Assembly (NCBI GenBank): GCA_964568425.1
Contig: CAZMPO010000001.1
Location: forward strand, 1-64,000
DNA from: CAKSQF01 sp964568425
GTDB lineage: Bacteria > Bacillota > Clostridia > Oscillospirales > CAG-272
DNA: 64,000 nt
Direction of reading: 5' to 3'
A model generated the notes under the pieces. The model saw only the letters and a list, made by a program, of their open reading frames with translations. It did no database searches and was not told the DNA's origin. The position numbers and the translations under genes were made by a program. Below are positions 24,841-33,654 of this stretch, piece after piece. The stretch's first letter is position 1. Every line of letters starts with the position of its first letter.

Positions 24841-25560
24841 CTATATTTTCGATATATCGACCGTTTTGTCGCCGGCAAGGAAGCGGACCGAGCGTTCGAC
24901 GCTGATCTTTGTTTCTGCGTCCAGCTTTTCGTCTGCATATCGGTAGTCGAACGATCTTGCGAATGCAGAGACATCATCGCAGAGCGAGCGCAGGTGATCG
25001 CCGACGAGCGTCGTCATTGCATCCGAAAAATCCGAGTAGTCTCGCTTTTTCATCTCGGATGCCGCTGTCCTCAGCATTGCGGCGGCGTGCCCGATGCAGA
25101 TATATGGCTGTGCCGACAGCTTTTTTCTGAATTCGTCGTCGGTCTGCCACATGTAAACGGCGTTGGAGATCAGCCGCTTCATGTTGTATTCAATGCGCGA
25201 GCAGACATAGCAGTCATCCGACAGATCACCGAGAATTTTTGCGATCTTGTCGGGCGATGGCTTCATCAGTCCCTTTTTGTTGACCGCACCCGACAGCTCG
25301 CCGAGATGGCTTTCGAGCATGAGCGCGAGCGGCAGACGCTTCGATATTCGGAGCATTTTGGTAAAATGTGCCGAGCAAAAGCCCTGTTTGTTGGTCTTTA
25401 TCCGTATGTCGGGCTCCATCATCGACGCGCCGAGGATAAGCTCCAGCTCGTCGGTCTCGAGCTTTGCGGCAAGCGTGCAGAATGGACAGCTGTCCGAGCT
25501 GTCAGCCATGTTTTCCTCAAAGACTTCGTTGATCGGTATCGTGTAAATCGTTTCTGCCAT
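24841..25560 (-). CDS. Cys/His-motif protein (DUF6062-like)
   Basis: 239 residues, soluble. Four pairs of possible metal ligands are evenly spaced: CPFC (~25-28), CSAH (~62-65), CYVC (~116-119) and CIGH (~155-158), suggesting two bound zinc or Fe-S sites of CxxC...CxxH type in a helical protein. I believe this is the DUF6062 family, common in Clostridia and uncharacterised; that name is from memory. GGAG precedes the ATG. Divergent from the OGG gene (45 bp apart). Confidence 0.6.
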   Translation of the reverse strand: MAETIYTIPINEVFEENMADSSDSCPFCTLAAKLETDELELILGASMMEPDIRIKTNKQGFCSAHFTKMLRISKRLPLALMLESHLGELSGAVNKKGLMKPSPDKIAKILGDLSDDCYVCSRIEYNMKRLISNAVYMWQTDDEFRKKLSAQPYICIGHAAAMLRTAASEMKKRDYSDFSDAMTTLVGDHLRSLCDDVSAFARSFDYRYADEKLDAETKISVERSVRFLAGDKTVDISKI

Positions 25561-25605
25561 TGTTGGCTCCTTTTTACTTAGAAAAAATGGGAAGAGTTAA
25601 AGAAA

Positions 25606-26463
25606 ATGAGTGATTTTGTGAAAAAATACGAGGTGGCGAGCGATGGCGGCGATATTGTCGTAAGATCGCTTGACCATTTTGACCCCGACCTTGTTTTTGA
25701 CTGCGGACAGTGCTTCCGCTTTGCCAAAAAAGAAGGAGTGTGGCAGGGGGTCGCACGCGACAGACTGCTCAGGCTTGCGCGAGATGGCGGCGATCTTCGA
25801 ATATTCGACATGGACATCGCCGAGTTTGAGTCTGTTTGGCTTGGATATCTCGGACTAACGCTCGATTATGATGCCGTCCGCGAAAGCTTTGACGCCGCCG
25901 ACAGACATCTTTCTGATGCCGCCGATGTGGGGCAGGGGATTCGCATTCTCGGTCAAGAGCCGTGGGAGGCACTGGTCTCGTTTATCATCAGCCAAAACAA
26001 CAACATTCCGCGCATTCGCAGTCTTGTCGAGCGACTTTGCACGCGTTGCGGCAGAAAATTCTACGCGAACGGGGAAGAGCTCTTCGCTTTCCCGACGCCC
26101 GACGAAATGTCAACTCTTGACGAGTCCGACTTTGCCGAAATGGGCATGGGCTATCGCGCCGCATATTTGGTCGATGCGACAAGAGCGGTGCGAGAGGGCA
26201 GACTGCGGCTTGACGAGCTTTATGACATGCCGACCGATCGGGTAATCGACAGACTCAAATGCGTGAAGGGCGTCGGCACGAAGGTGGCGTCCTGCGTCGC
26301 GCTGTTCGGCATCGGCAAATACGATGCCTTCCCGATCGACGTCTGGGTCAAGCGGATACTTGCAAAATACTACCCCGATCGAGCGAACAGCGATTTCGGT
26401 CCCTACGCCGGGATCGCTCAGCAGTATCTTTTCTATTATGAGCGATACATAGAGAATAAATGA
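25606..26463 (+). CDS. 8-oxoguanine DNA glycosylase (OGG1 type)
   Basis: 285 residues. N-terminal OGG_N domain (DCGQCFRFAKKEGVWQGVA), then the helix-hairpin-helix GPD domain: FIISQNNNIPRIRSLVERL, and KGVGTKVASCVALFGIGKYDAFPIDVWVKRIL, which holds the catalytic lysine (GTK) and aspartate (PID). Removes 8-oxoguanine and nicks the strand (bifunctional glycosylase/lyase) in base excision repair. OGG1-type enzymes replace MutM in many Clostridia. RBS is weak (AAAGA). Confidence 0.93.
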   Translation: MSDFVKKYEVASDGGDIVVRSLDHFDPDLVFDCGQCFRFAKKEGVWQGVARDRLLRLARDGGDLRIFDMDIAEFESVWLGYLGLTLDYDAVRESFDAADRHLSDAADVGQGIRILGQEPWEALVSFIISQNNNIPRIRSLVERLCTRCGRKFYANGEELFAFPTPDEMSTLDESDFAEMGMGYRAAYLVDATRAVREGRLRLDELYDMPTDRVIDRLKCVKGVGTKVASCVALFGIGKYDAFPIDVWVKRILAKYYPDRANSDFGPYAGIAQQYLFYYERYIENK

Positions 26464-26481
26464 ATTTACTTCATCTTTTTC

Positions 26482-26519
26482 AAAAATGCGGCTTTGCCGA
26501 GGGCAGAGCCGCATTTTTT
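26482..26519. terminator. bidirectional terminator
   Basis: AAAAATGCGGCTTTGCC / GGCAGAGCCGCATTTTT stem with T-runs both ways, between the converging OGG and UDP-sugar pyrophosphorylase genes. Confidence 0.9.
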
Positions 26520-26538
26520 AGTTACAGCTTTTCAGCAA

Positions 26539-27765
26539 TCAAAGCTCAACGCCGTTTTTCTTAAGCAGTTCGCGTGCGCTTTCGACAGAATCGACGCCTG
26601 TGGGGTTCTTGACGGGGGCAAATTCTCTCTCGCGGACGACCTCGAAGCTCAGGCAAGAGTCCATCAGATGGATCATGTCGAGAACGAGTGTCTCAAATTT
26701 GTATCCGTTCGGCTCGGTGGGCTTTACAAGCTCGCCCTGCTCGTTGATGAACGGAATCTTCTTCTCAACAACATGCACGGGCATTGTGTCGCGCAGGATG
26801 TCTTCGAGCTTTGAAAGCTTGAACATGTAGTTCAGGATAACGCCGAACTTGTAAAGAAGCTCGCCGCGCTCGTCACGAAGGTTCTTCATGTCTTCGGTGA
26901 TCTCGTAATACTCGACGATCGAGGGCTTGCCGTCCTCAAGGCAGAGCACGCCGACCTTTTCGGTGGGATTTGCCTTTGCGATGACCTTTGCGCCGCAGTC
27001 TCTGCCCGACTCAATGGTCGCGCCGACGAATGCGGGGTCGTTGATACGCTGGCAGACATTGTCGACTGCGAATACGGTCAGCCATTCAACGCCGATCTCC
27101 TTCATGTGATCGAGACAACCTGCGTTGACGAGCGATTTGAACCATCCGCCGTTGCCGTTAGGCGAGAGCGAGATGCGATCCTTGCCCTCGAGCAGGATCT
27201 TGCCGTCGTAGCCGACAGAGGGTGCCATTTCCTGGACGAAGAATCTTACATGATCCTTGTCGTAACCGAAGAAGTTGTGCTCGTTAAAGAATTTAACGGT
27301 AGCCTCGTTGTTTTTCTCGCTGGTCATGATGTAGAGCGGTACCCATGCGCCGACGCGCTTTACGACATCCATGAGATTGTTGATCAGGCACTCGAATATG
27401 TAGAGCTCGCGTGTCACGCCGATCGGGAATGTGCCCTTCGGTCCGTCGAAGCCAAGGCGTGTGCCCTGACCGCCCGCAAGCAGTACGGCACCGACCTTTT
27501 CGGCTTTGAGTGCCTCGATGCCGATCTTTTCAAATTCGTCGCGGCGAGCGTTGATCTGGTCGATCTCGAGCGCGCCGAGAGGGGAAAGCTCACCCTTGTC
27601 GATCTTCATCTCCTTGCGGTCGAGCAGGGAGAGAAGCGACCAGTCGATCTGTCCGATCTGTGAGAGAAGGGACGCTTTTGACTCGTCGGAGAGCTCGTCG
27701 TAGTAGCGAAGAAGCTGCTCCTGACCGTGTTTTTTGAGCATTTCAAGTGTTTCGTTGTAATTCAT
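26539..27765 (-). CDS. UDP-sugar pyrophosphorylase (UDPGP type)
   Basis: 408 residues from the ATG behind AAGGAGG. Nucleotide-binding loop VLLAGGQGTRLGFDGPKGTFPIG (about 94-116) identifies the UDPGP family shared with eukaryotic UDP-GlcNAc pyrophosphorylases, unlike the bacterial GalU/GlmU type. Also PNGNGGWF (uridine/sugar contacts) and NPTEKVGVLCLEDGKPSIVEYYEI. Makes UDP-GlcNAc, UDP-GalNAc or UDP-glucose from UTP and the sugar-1-phosphate; substrate not fixed by sequence. The N-terminal helical part (1-60) is normal for the family. Own promoter. Confidence 0.88.
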   Translation of the reverse strand: MNYNETLEMLKKHGQEQLLRYYDELSDESKASLLSQIGQIDWSLLSLLDRKEMKIDKGELSPLGALEIDQINARRDEFEKIGIEALKAEKVGAVLLAGGQGTRLGFDGPKGTFPIGVTRELYIFECLINNLMDVVKRVGAWVPLYIMTSEKNNEATVKFFNEHNFFGYDKDHVRFFVQEMAPSVGYDGKILLEGKDRISLSPNGNGGWFKSLVNAGCLDHMKEIGVEWLTVFAVDNVCQRINDPAFVGATIESGRDCGAKVIAKANPTEKVGVLCLEDGKPSIVEYYEITEDMKNLRDERGELLYKFGVILNYMFKLSKLEDILRDTMPVHVVEKKIPFINEQGELVKPTEPNGYKFETLVLDMIHLMDSCLSFEVVREREFAPVKNPTGVDSVESARELLKKNGVEL

Positions 27766-27828
27766 ATAAAAACCTCCTTGAGCATATCGGCATCTGTCGC
27801 CGATAAGAGAACAAAATCTTACATCTAT

Positions 27829-27857
27829 ATTATAGCAGATTATGCGCGTTTTGTAAA
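27829..27857 (-). promoter_or_regulatory. promoter of the UDPGP gene
   Basis: Minus strand TTTACA (27857-27852), 17-base spacer, TATAAT (27834-27829). Confidence 0.85.
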
Positions 27858-27919
27858 GGGTTTTTTGTAAAAATTTTGCCTCAAAGCTCGATAAATCGAT
27901 ATTTTTTGCATGCTTTTTC

Positions 27920-28300
27920 TTACATTGCCGATGTCGTGCCACTGAAAAGGTCACCGTGATCTGCAATTCGCCGCCTCACTCTGTAGGCTGTGTCGCGGCT
28001 GACCCCCATTGCCTCGGCGGTCGCCTCTATCGACATGTCCTGTCTGTAGCGAAGCGAGATAAAGAGCATCTCCTGTGCACGCTTTCCTGCCTCGCGCGGA
28101 TCGCTTGCCGATGAAACGTAGTTGTCAAGAAAGTGTTCGACATCGTTAATTGACGAGCGCAGATCGTCGGCGGTCGCACGCAAAAGCATCAACCTGCCGC
28201 TTTCTTTACCGAAACGCTCAAGTTTTGCGATCTCCTCCTCGACGGCACAAAGCAGTTTGCGGTCAGAGCTGTATTTCTCAAAATATGTTAGCCAGTTCAT
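27920..28300 (-). CDS. small helix-turn-helix DNA-binding protein
   Basis: 126 residues. The N-terminal half is helical and charged (SSDRKLLCAVEEEIAKLERFGKESGRL); the C-terminal part RYRQDMSIEATAEAMGVSRDTAYRVRRRI is a clear helix-turn-helix like sigma region 4 or phage late regulators (DUF1492/ArpU kind). RBS GGAAAGGAAG before the ATG. Its transcript appears to start about 170 bases upstream from a promoter carrying a perfect LexA-type palindrome. Function unknown; small regulator or remnant of a mobile element are both possible. Confidence 0.7.
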   Translation of the reverse strand: MNWLTYFEKYSSDRKLLCAVEEEIAKLERFGKESGRLMLLRATADDLRSSINDVEHFLDNYVSSASDPREAGKRAQEMLFISLRYRQDMSIEATAEAMGVSRDTAYRVRRRIADHGDLFSGTTSAM

Positions 28301-28326
28301 CGAAATCTTCCTTTCCTTAAAGCAAT

Positions 28327-28410
28327 TCAGTTTTTATTTTCCCGATCGTCCGAGTGAAATGCCCTGATGAAACGCTCGGCAGGGTGTGAAGAACGCGACG
28401 GGGCTCGCAT
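28327..28410 (-). CDS. possible 27-residue leader peptide
   Basis: ATG at 28410 to TGA at 28327 in the 170-base leader of the HTH gene, encoding a basic, Arg/Ser/His-rich peptide (starts MRAPSRSSHPAERF). The ribosome site is poor (AAAGAG right against the ATG), and the DNA partly matches a repeat at 28841-28860, so it may not be translated. Listed because it would be under the same LexA-like operator. Confidence 0.25.
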   Translation of the reverse strand: MRAPSRSSHPAERFIRAFHSDDRENKN

Positions 28411-28456
28411 CTCTTTGCTACGAACCGATATTATTTCGGGCGAATGATCGAAAAAC

Positions 28457-28506
28457 GAACAAATGTTCTTATTTTTCATTATACCACAAGTTGCCGTAAA
28501 AATCAA
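28457..28506 (-). promoter_or_regulatory. promoter with LexA-box palindrome
   Basis: Minus strand TTGATT (28506-28501), 17-base spacer, TATAAT (28483-28478), then the perfect 12-bp palindrome GAACAAATGTTC (28468-28457) around +3 to +14. It shares GAACAAATGTT with the lexA operator, so LexA control of the small HTH gene is likely. Confidence 0.75.
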
Positions 28507-28510
28507 GTAC

Positions 28511-28942
28511 TTTTGAAAAAATATTTTCAGAAAGATTTAAGCTTCAAAATCATCAACAAACACCCCATTAAATGTGGATATATTTTGTTTGTGCAAAATT
28601 GCCGTCGTTTTTGTGCAACTTTTCCAAGTGTAGAAAAAAAGTGTACTTTTTTGTGCAGTTTGCACAAACATTTTCGAGCGTTTGTTAATAGTGCGCTCAC
28701 AAAGACCGAGTAAATAAAAATCATCACTTCATCGCGCGCCAATACAATCATGCATAAAAACCTCAATACAGAGCAGTAATTAAAGAAAACAAGTAAATTT
28801 AATTTACACGAAAAACATTTTCGAGCAAACCCTAAAAAGAAACGCACGGCGAGGTGTGAAAAAATAAAAATATGGCAAAATATCCGACTTGAAAAAATCG
28901 AAAAAGTCGGCTTTTCTCGGAAAAATTCGTCAAATTAGGTGC
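28511..28942. other. AT-rich intergenic region without a clear gene
   Basis: Much lower GC than its surroundings. It holds many TGTGCAA/TTGCACA words (28594-28690), two CATTTTCGAGC words (~28669 and ~28815) and AACGCACGGCGAGGTGTGAA (28841-28860), a near-copy (3 mismatches in 20) of 28371-28390. A minus-strand frame of 106 codons has no ribosome site and an odd composition; I do not call it a gene. Confidence 0.5.
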
Positions 28943-28971
28943 TTGACAAGTCGAGCGATGTGTGGTATGAT
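28943..28971 (+). promoter_or_regulatory. promoter of the 13-kb sugar operon
   Basis: TTGACA (28943-28948), 17-base spacer, TATGAT (28966-28971). Confidence 0.85.
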
Positions 28972-28978
28972 AATGCAG

Positions 28979-29237
28979 ACCCCGTGGGCTCATCCGCTGT
29001 GCGATCATGCATGCGGAAAGGTCATCGGAACGAAGGATCTGCGCGAGAAGCTGTTCACGGTTCCCGAAAGGCTACTTATCAAAGCAGAACCATTGCGATT
29101 CCTTCCTTTTATTTATACATGCCTCCTTTCCCTTTACGCGGACGAGGGGAAGGCAGGGCGATCTGACGTTTTATCGTGACTTCAAGGTGTTCCGCGCATG
29201 ATACATACGCACATTATTTTCAGGAGGAAATGATAAT
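28979..29237 (+). promoter_or_regulatory. long 5' leader of the sugar operon
   Basis: About 260 transcribed, untranslated bases precede the first gene. Segments such as GCGATCATGCATGCGG and GGTTCCCGAAAGGC could form hairpins, and a GAGGGGAAGGCAGGG run lies near 29150. I match no known riboswitch. GGAGG at 29222-29227 is the ribosome site of the first gene. Confidence 0.4.
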
Positions 29238-32200
29238 ATGAGACTTGCGAAGAAGACCAGACTTCTTGCCGGTTTGCTTGCAGCGCTTATGATCGCCGCT
29301 CCGAGCACGGTCGTATCGGCGGACGGCGTATCCGGAAGTGGGTCGAAGGCTTCTGCGGCGGGCAATTACGAAACTCCCTCGCTTTCCGAGCTTCTCAGCA
29401 CCATCAAATATGACAGCTACATAGCAAAGTATGTTGATGTTGCTCCCGGTTCGGAGACCGTTGAGCTTTCGGGAGATGCCATCACCCAGATCAACGAAGA
29501 GATCTCCAACGCCGTCGGCGTGCAGGAGATCGTCGCCGAGAACGGTACAAAGCTTGTGTACCTTCCCTCGGACGGTATGGTCGGTTGGACGATCGATGTC
29601 CCCTCGACCGGTATGTACAATCTTGTCATTACATACTATCCGGTAAACGATGTTTTGACATCGGGAAAGACCGATTCCAAAACGACCTCGATCGAGAGAA
29701 CCTTCTTTATCAATGAGAAAGTTCCTTTCTACGAGGCAAGATTTTTGACCATGACGAAGTCCTGGGTCGATGACAGCGCAACGCTTCAGACCGACTCGGA
29801 CGGCAACACGATCTACAGATTCATGAAGGACGGCAAGGTCGAGTATCCTTACGTCGTCGACGGAAAATGTCTCGAACGCGACACCTCGACGGGCAAGCTT
29901 ATGTTCGTTGAGACCGGCGACACCGTCGATGAGGCGGCTCTGATCGCAGACGGAATGCAGAAATATCCGGTCTATCAGAACGACGTCAACGGAAACGAGA
30001 TCAAACCCGAGAAGAATCTTATCCTCTCGTCCGAAAAGACGTACGAGAACAAAGAACTCGGTCTGACGACACAGCTCGGCGAGCGCAAGATCTACACGGC
30101 AGTTGACTCGAACGGCTACAATGTCGCGCCCTTGCAGTTCTACATTGAGGGCGGCAAAAATACGATTCAGCTCCAGGCACAGCGTGAATCGATGGCGATC
30201 GAGTCGATAAAGCTTGTTCCCGTTGCTGAGCAGCTGACCTATGAGCAGTACAAGGAGCTTCATGCCGACGCTCCCGCATACAGCGGCGGAGCGATCATCA
30301 AGCAGGCGGAGTATCCGCTCGCCACATCCGAGAACACCGTCTACCCGACCAACGACCGTACATCCTACATCACTCAGCCGCAGGATGCAAGCCAGCTTCT
30401 TCTGAACGTTATCGGCGGCGACGGCGGTGACAAGTGGAAGAACCTCGGTCAGTGGGTGCGTTGGGAGATCGAAGTCCCCGAGACCGGATGGTACAAGATC
30501 ACGCTTCGTTTCAAGCAGAGCGTGCTCGAGGGTACGTTCTCCTCGAGAACCCTTCGCGTTGCGACCCAGTCGATGCTCGAGGCAGGACAGTCTCCCGAGC
30601 TTCCCTTCAAAGAGGCATCCTACATGCAGTTCGGCTACAGTGACGACTGGCAGGTATCCTCGCTGAACGACGGAACGACTACATTTAATATTTACCTTGA
30701 AAAAGGTACGAACCAGATCGAGCTCGAAGCATCGCTCGGCAACATGGCGGACATCCTTCGCCGCGTATCGGCATCGATGACGACGGTCAACTCGATCTAC
30801 ATCAAGATACTGATGATCACCGGTTCGGAGCCCGACTCCAACCGTGACTACGGCTTCTACCGCATCATGCCCGATGAGGTCGACGAGCTTCTGCGTCAGG
30901 CTGAGGAGCTTGTTGCGATCTCGGAGGAATTCAGCAGAATTACCGGCTCTACCGGTTCGCATGCAAAGACGCTCGAAAAGGTAGCGATGCTGCTTGAGCG
31001 TATGGGTGAGGACGAGGACAAGATCGCCCGCAACCTGTCAAACCTTAAGGAAAATCTCGGTACACTCGGTACATGGCTCCAGACCTCGACCGAGCAGCCT
31101 CTCGAGATCGACTATATCGCTGTCGAGGCTCCCGATTCGGACACAAAGAAGAGCTATCAGGCAAACGACAACTTCTTCCAGACCATTTGGTTTGAGATGA
31201 TCCAGTTCGCTCGCTCCTTCGTATCCGACTACAACACCCTCGGTTCGATGGAGATCGTTAACGAGGAAAATACCGTTGAGGTATGGACGACACTCGGTCG
31301 TGACCAGGCGCAGATCATTCGTAACCTGATCAACACCGACTTCAACAAGAAGCACCCCGGCATATCGGTAGAGCTGAAGCTCGTCGCGGGCGGCTCGCTG
31401 CTCCCGTCAGTCCTTGCGGGCGTCGGTCCCGACGTATCGATGGGTCACGGCTCGGGCGATGTTATCAACTGGGCAATTCGTTCGGCGGTCGTTCCGCTCA
31501 ACGATATGGAAGGAATTGAAGAGGTCGTCGGCAAATACGATCCCGAACAGGGCTATCTCGGCGGCAGTTTCGATGAAAAGGGCAATTTCGGAGGCGCGTA
31601 CTTCGTACAGTCGGCAATAGTTCCTCTCGAACTGTTCGGCGAGTATGACGAGGATGGCGACAGCGTTGCCGATCGCACCGACGTAACGCTCTACGGTCTG
31701 CCCGAAACGCAGTCCTTCTCGATGATGTTCTATCGTGCCGATGTCTTCCAGAATCTCGGCATTGAGCCTCCCAAAACATGGGATGACCTCATCGCAGTCC
31801 TGCCTGTTCTCCAGAACAACCACATGGAGATTGCAATGCCCAACTCGCTTGGCGGTCTGAACCTGTTCGGCTACCAGATGGGCGGTGACCTCTATGCGGA
31901 TAACGGCAAGAGAATCGGCATTGACACAGACGTCATGCTTTCTGCATTCGACTATATGTGTTCTTTCTTCTCCAAATATAAGTGCCCTTACACCTACGAT
32001 TTCGCGACTAGATTCAGAACGGGTGAGATCCCGCTCGGCATCATGGACTACGGTACCTACACTCATCTGTCGGTATACGCGACCGAGATCAAGGGTCTGT
32101 GGGAATTTGTCGCACTTCCCGGTATCATTACCGAGGATGCTGAGGGCAATGTAACAGGCATCAATAACACGGCAGTGTCGGGCGTCTCCGCACTCATCAT

Positions 32201-32630
32201 GCTTCACGATGAGGAGCGCACCGAAGAGCAGACCGCAAACGCATGGGAATACATGAAGTGGTACGTAAGTGCCGACAACCAGTCCTCCTACGCAAACGAG
32301 CTGACCGCACTTCTCGGTACCGTCTCAAAGCACAGCACCGCGAACGTTGAGGCACTCGCGTCGCTCTCTTGGACGACCAGCGAATATAACAACCTGATGA
32401 GCCAGTTCACCAATCTCGCGGCTATCCGTGAGTATCCGGGCGGATACATCATCGGTCGTTACGTAGGCTTTGCTTTCCTTGCAGTCTACAATGACAACGC
32501 CGTTCCTAACGAGGCTATTCTCGACTATGTTGTTGAGATCAACAAAGAGATCAGCAGAAAACGTAAGGAATTTGATATGACCTATCTCGATATCAGTCAG
32601 AGCTCGAACTTCACCGAAGAGGCAGAGTGA
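29238..32630 (+). CDS. CBM-fused ABC sugar solute-binding protein
   Basis: 1130 residues. Signal peptide 1-28 ends in VVSADG with no lipobox Cys. Two CBM6/35-like beta-sandwich modules follow: about 60-330 (WTIDVPSTGMYNLVITYYP ... GGKNTIQLQAQRESMAIESIKLVP) and about 350-535 (WVRWEIEVPETGWYKITLRF ... KGTNQIELEASLG), the first carrying a ~100-residue insert. A helical link (about 560-640) leads to a type 1 extracellular solute-binding protein (about 690-1100: GRDQAQIIRNLINTDFNKKHPGISVELKLVAGGSLL ... MMFYRADVFQNLGIEPPKTWDDLI). The fusion suggests one protein that holds a glycan and delivers its sugar to the permeases downstream. First gene of the operon; ligand not deducible. Confidence 0.8.
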   Translation: MRLAKKTRLLAGLLAALMIAAPSTVVSADGVSGSGSKASAAGNYETPSLSELLSTIKYDSYIAKYVDVAPGSETVELSGDAITQINEEISNAVGVQEIVAENGTKLVYLPSDGMVGWTIDVPSTGMYNLVITYYPVNDVLTSGKTDSKTTSIERTFFINEKVPFYEARFLTMTKSWVDDSATLQTDSDGNTIYRFMKDGKVEYPYVVDGKCLERDTSTGKLMFVETGDTVDEAALIADGMQKYPVYQNDVNGNEIKPEKNLILSSEKTYENKELGLTTQLGERKIYTAVDSNGYNVAPLQFYIEGGKNTIQLQAQRESMAIESIKLVPVAEQLTYEQYKELHADAPAYSGGAIIKQAEYPLATSENTVYPTNDRTSYITQPQDASQLLLNVIGGDGGDKWKNLGQWVRWEIEVPETGWYKITLRFKQSVLEGTFSSRTLRVATQSMLEAGQSPELPFKEASYMQFGYSDDWQVSSLNDGTTTFNIYLEKGTNQIELEASLGNMADILRRVSASMTTVNSIYIKILMITGSEPDSNRDYGFYRIMPDEVDELLRQAEELVAISEEFSRITGSTGSHAKTLEKVAMLLERMGEDEDKIARNLSNLKENLGTLGTWLQTSTEQPLEIDYIAVEAPDSDTKKSYQANDNFFQTIWFEMIQFARSFVSDYNTLGSMEIVNEENTVEVWTTLGRDQAQIIRNLINTDFNKKHPGISVELKLVAGGSLLPSVLAGVGPDVSMGHGSGDVINWAIRSAVVPLNDMEGIEEVVGKYDPEQGYLGGSFDEKGNFGGAYFVQSAIVPLELFGEYDEDGDSVADRTDVTLYGLPETQSFSMMFYRADVFQNLGIEPPKTWDDLIAVLPVLQNNHMEIAMPNSLGGLNLFGYQMGGDLYADNGKRIGIDTDVMLSAFDYMCSFFSKYKCPYTYDFATRFRTGEIPLGIMDYGTYTHLSVYATEIKGLWEFVALPGIITEDAEGNVTGINNTAVSGVSALIMLHDEERTEEQTANAWEYMKWYVSADNQSSYANELTALLGTVSKHSTANVEALASLSWTTSEYNNLMSQFTNLAAIREYPGGYIIGRYVGFAFLAVYNDNAVPNEAILDYVVEINKEISRKRKEFDMTYLDISQSSNFTEEAE

Positions 32631-32680
32631 TGATATCGAAATGATTACAACGAAATCTATAAACAAGGAGAGGATTGCAG

Positions 32681-33652
32681 GTGTCAGCTAAAACGGCTAC
32701 TAACAGTCAGGACGCACCGGTCGTAAAGAAACCGGTCGCCAGAAAAGATATGACCAAGCTTCAGTGGACACTTAAGGAAATGAAGCGTAACTGGTTCGCA
32801 TATGTCATGCTTGCCCCTTACTACATCATATTCCTGACGTTCACGATCATACCGGTCGTCGTATCGCTCGTCTTGAGCTTTACGGAATTTAACATGTTGG
32901 AACCTCCGACATTCGTATTCATGGATAACTATATCAGACTTTTTCTTGACGATGATATTTTTATTCTCGCATGTCAGAACACACTTATCTTCGCGGCAGT
33001 AACAGGACCTATATCCTATCTGCTCTCGTTCCTCGTTGCGTGGTTCATCAACGAGCTTTCCCCGAAGATCAGAGCGATCGTAACCCTGATCTTCTACGCG
33101 CCGAACATCGCAGGATCTGTTTACATGATCTGGTCGGTCGCGTTCTCGTCAGACTCGTACGGTTACGTCAACGGTATTCTCTTGTACCTTGACCTGATCG
33201 ACACTCCAATAGCATTCTTCCAGGATGCCGACTATGTCATGCCGCTTTGTATCATAGTCGCGCTCTGGACCTCGCTCGGTACGGCGTTCCTGTCGTTCAT
33301 TGCGGGTCTCCAGGTCGTTGATAACTCGCTCTACGAGGCAGCGGCGGTCGACGGTGTCAGAAACCGTTGGCAAGAGCTTTGGTACGTAACGCTTCCGTAC
33401 ATGAAACCGCAGCTTATGTTCGGTGCGATCCTCGCGATCACCGGATCGTTCGGTTTCGGCGGTATCGTTGACGCACTTGCAGGCAACCCGTCGGTCGACT
33501 ACTGCGCATGGACGATAACTCACCATCTCGGTGACTACGGCGGCGCAAGATACGAGATCGGCTACGCATCGGCTATTGCGACAGTGCTCTTCATTATAAT
33601 GATAGGCGCGAACGGAATAGTCAAGAAAGTACTTTCGAAAGTGGGGCAGTAA
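32681..33652 (+). CDS. sugar ABC permease, MalF/UgpA type
   Basis: About 323 residues, six membrane helices, with the EAA loop LYEAAAVDGVRNRWQELWYVTLPYMKP (contact for the ATPase). The GTG at 32681 is preferred over a TTG at 32675 because AAGGAG lies 10 bases before it. First permease of pair 1; ends 2 bp before its partner. Confidence 0.9.
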   Translation: MSAKTATNSQDAPVVKKPVARKDMTKLQWTLKEMKRNWFAYVMLAPYYIIFLTFTIIPVVVSLVLSFTEFNMLEPPTFVFMDNYIRLFLDDDIFILACQNTLIFAAVTGPISYLLSFLVAWFINELSPKIRAIVTLIFYAPNIAGSVYMIWSVAFSSDSYGYVNGILLYLDLIDTPIAFFQDADYVMPLCIIVALWTSLGTAFLSFIAGLQVVDNSLYEAAAVDGVRNRWQELWYVTLPYMKPQLMFGAILAITGSFGFGGIVDALAGNPSVDYCAWTITHHLGDYGGARYEIGYASAIATVLFIIMIGANGIVKKVLSKVGQ

Positions 33653-33654
33653 CG

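Noticed and set aside
28527..28847. 106-codon minus-strand frame in the AT-rich region
   Set aside because: No ribosome site, Phe/Lys/Leu-rich composition, and overlaps repeat words.
29220..30962. 580-codon open frame on the minus strand
   Set aside because: Antisense shadow of the CBM-SBP gene; Arg/Leu/Val-rich with no promoter.
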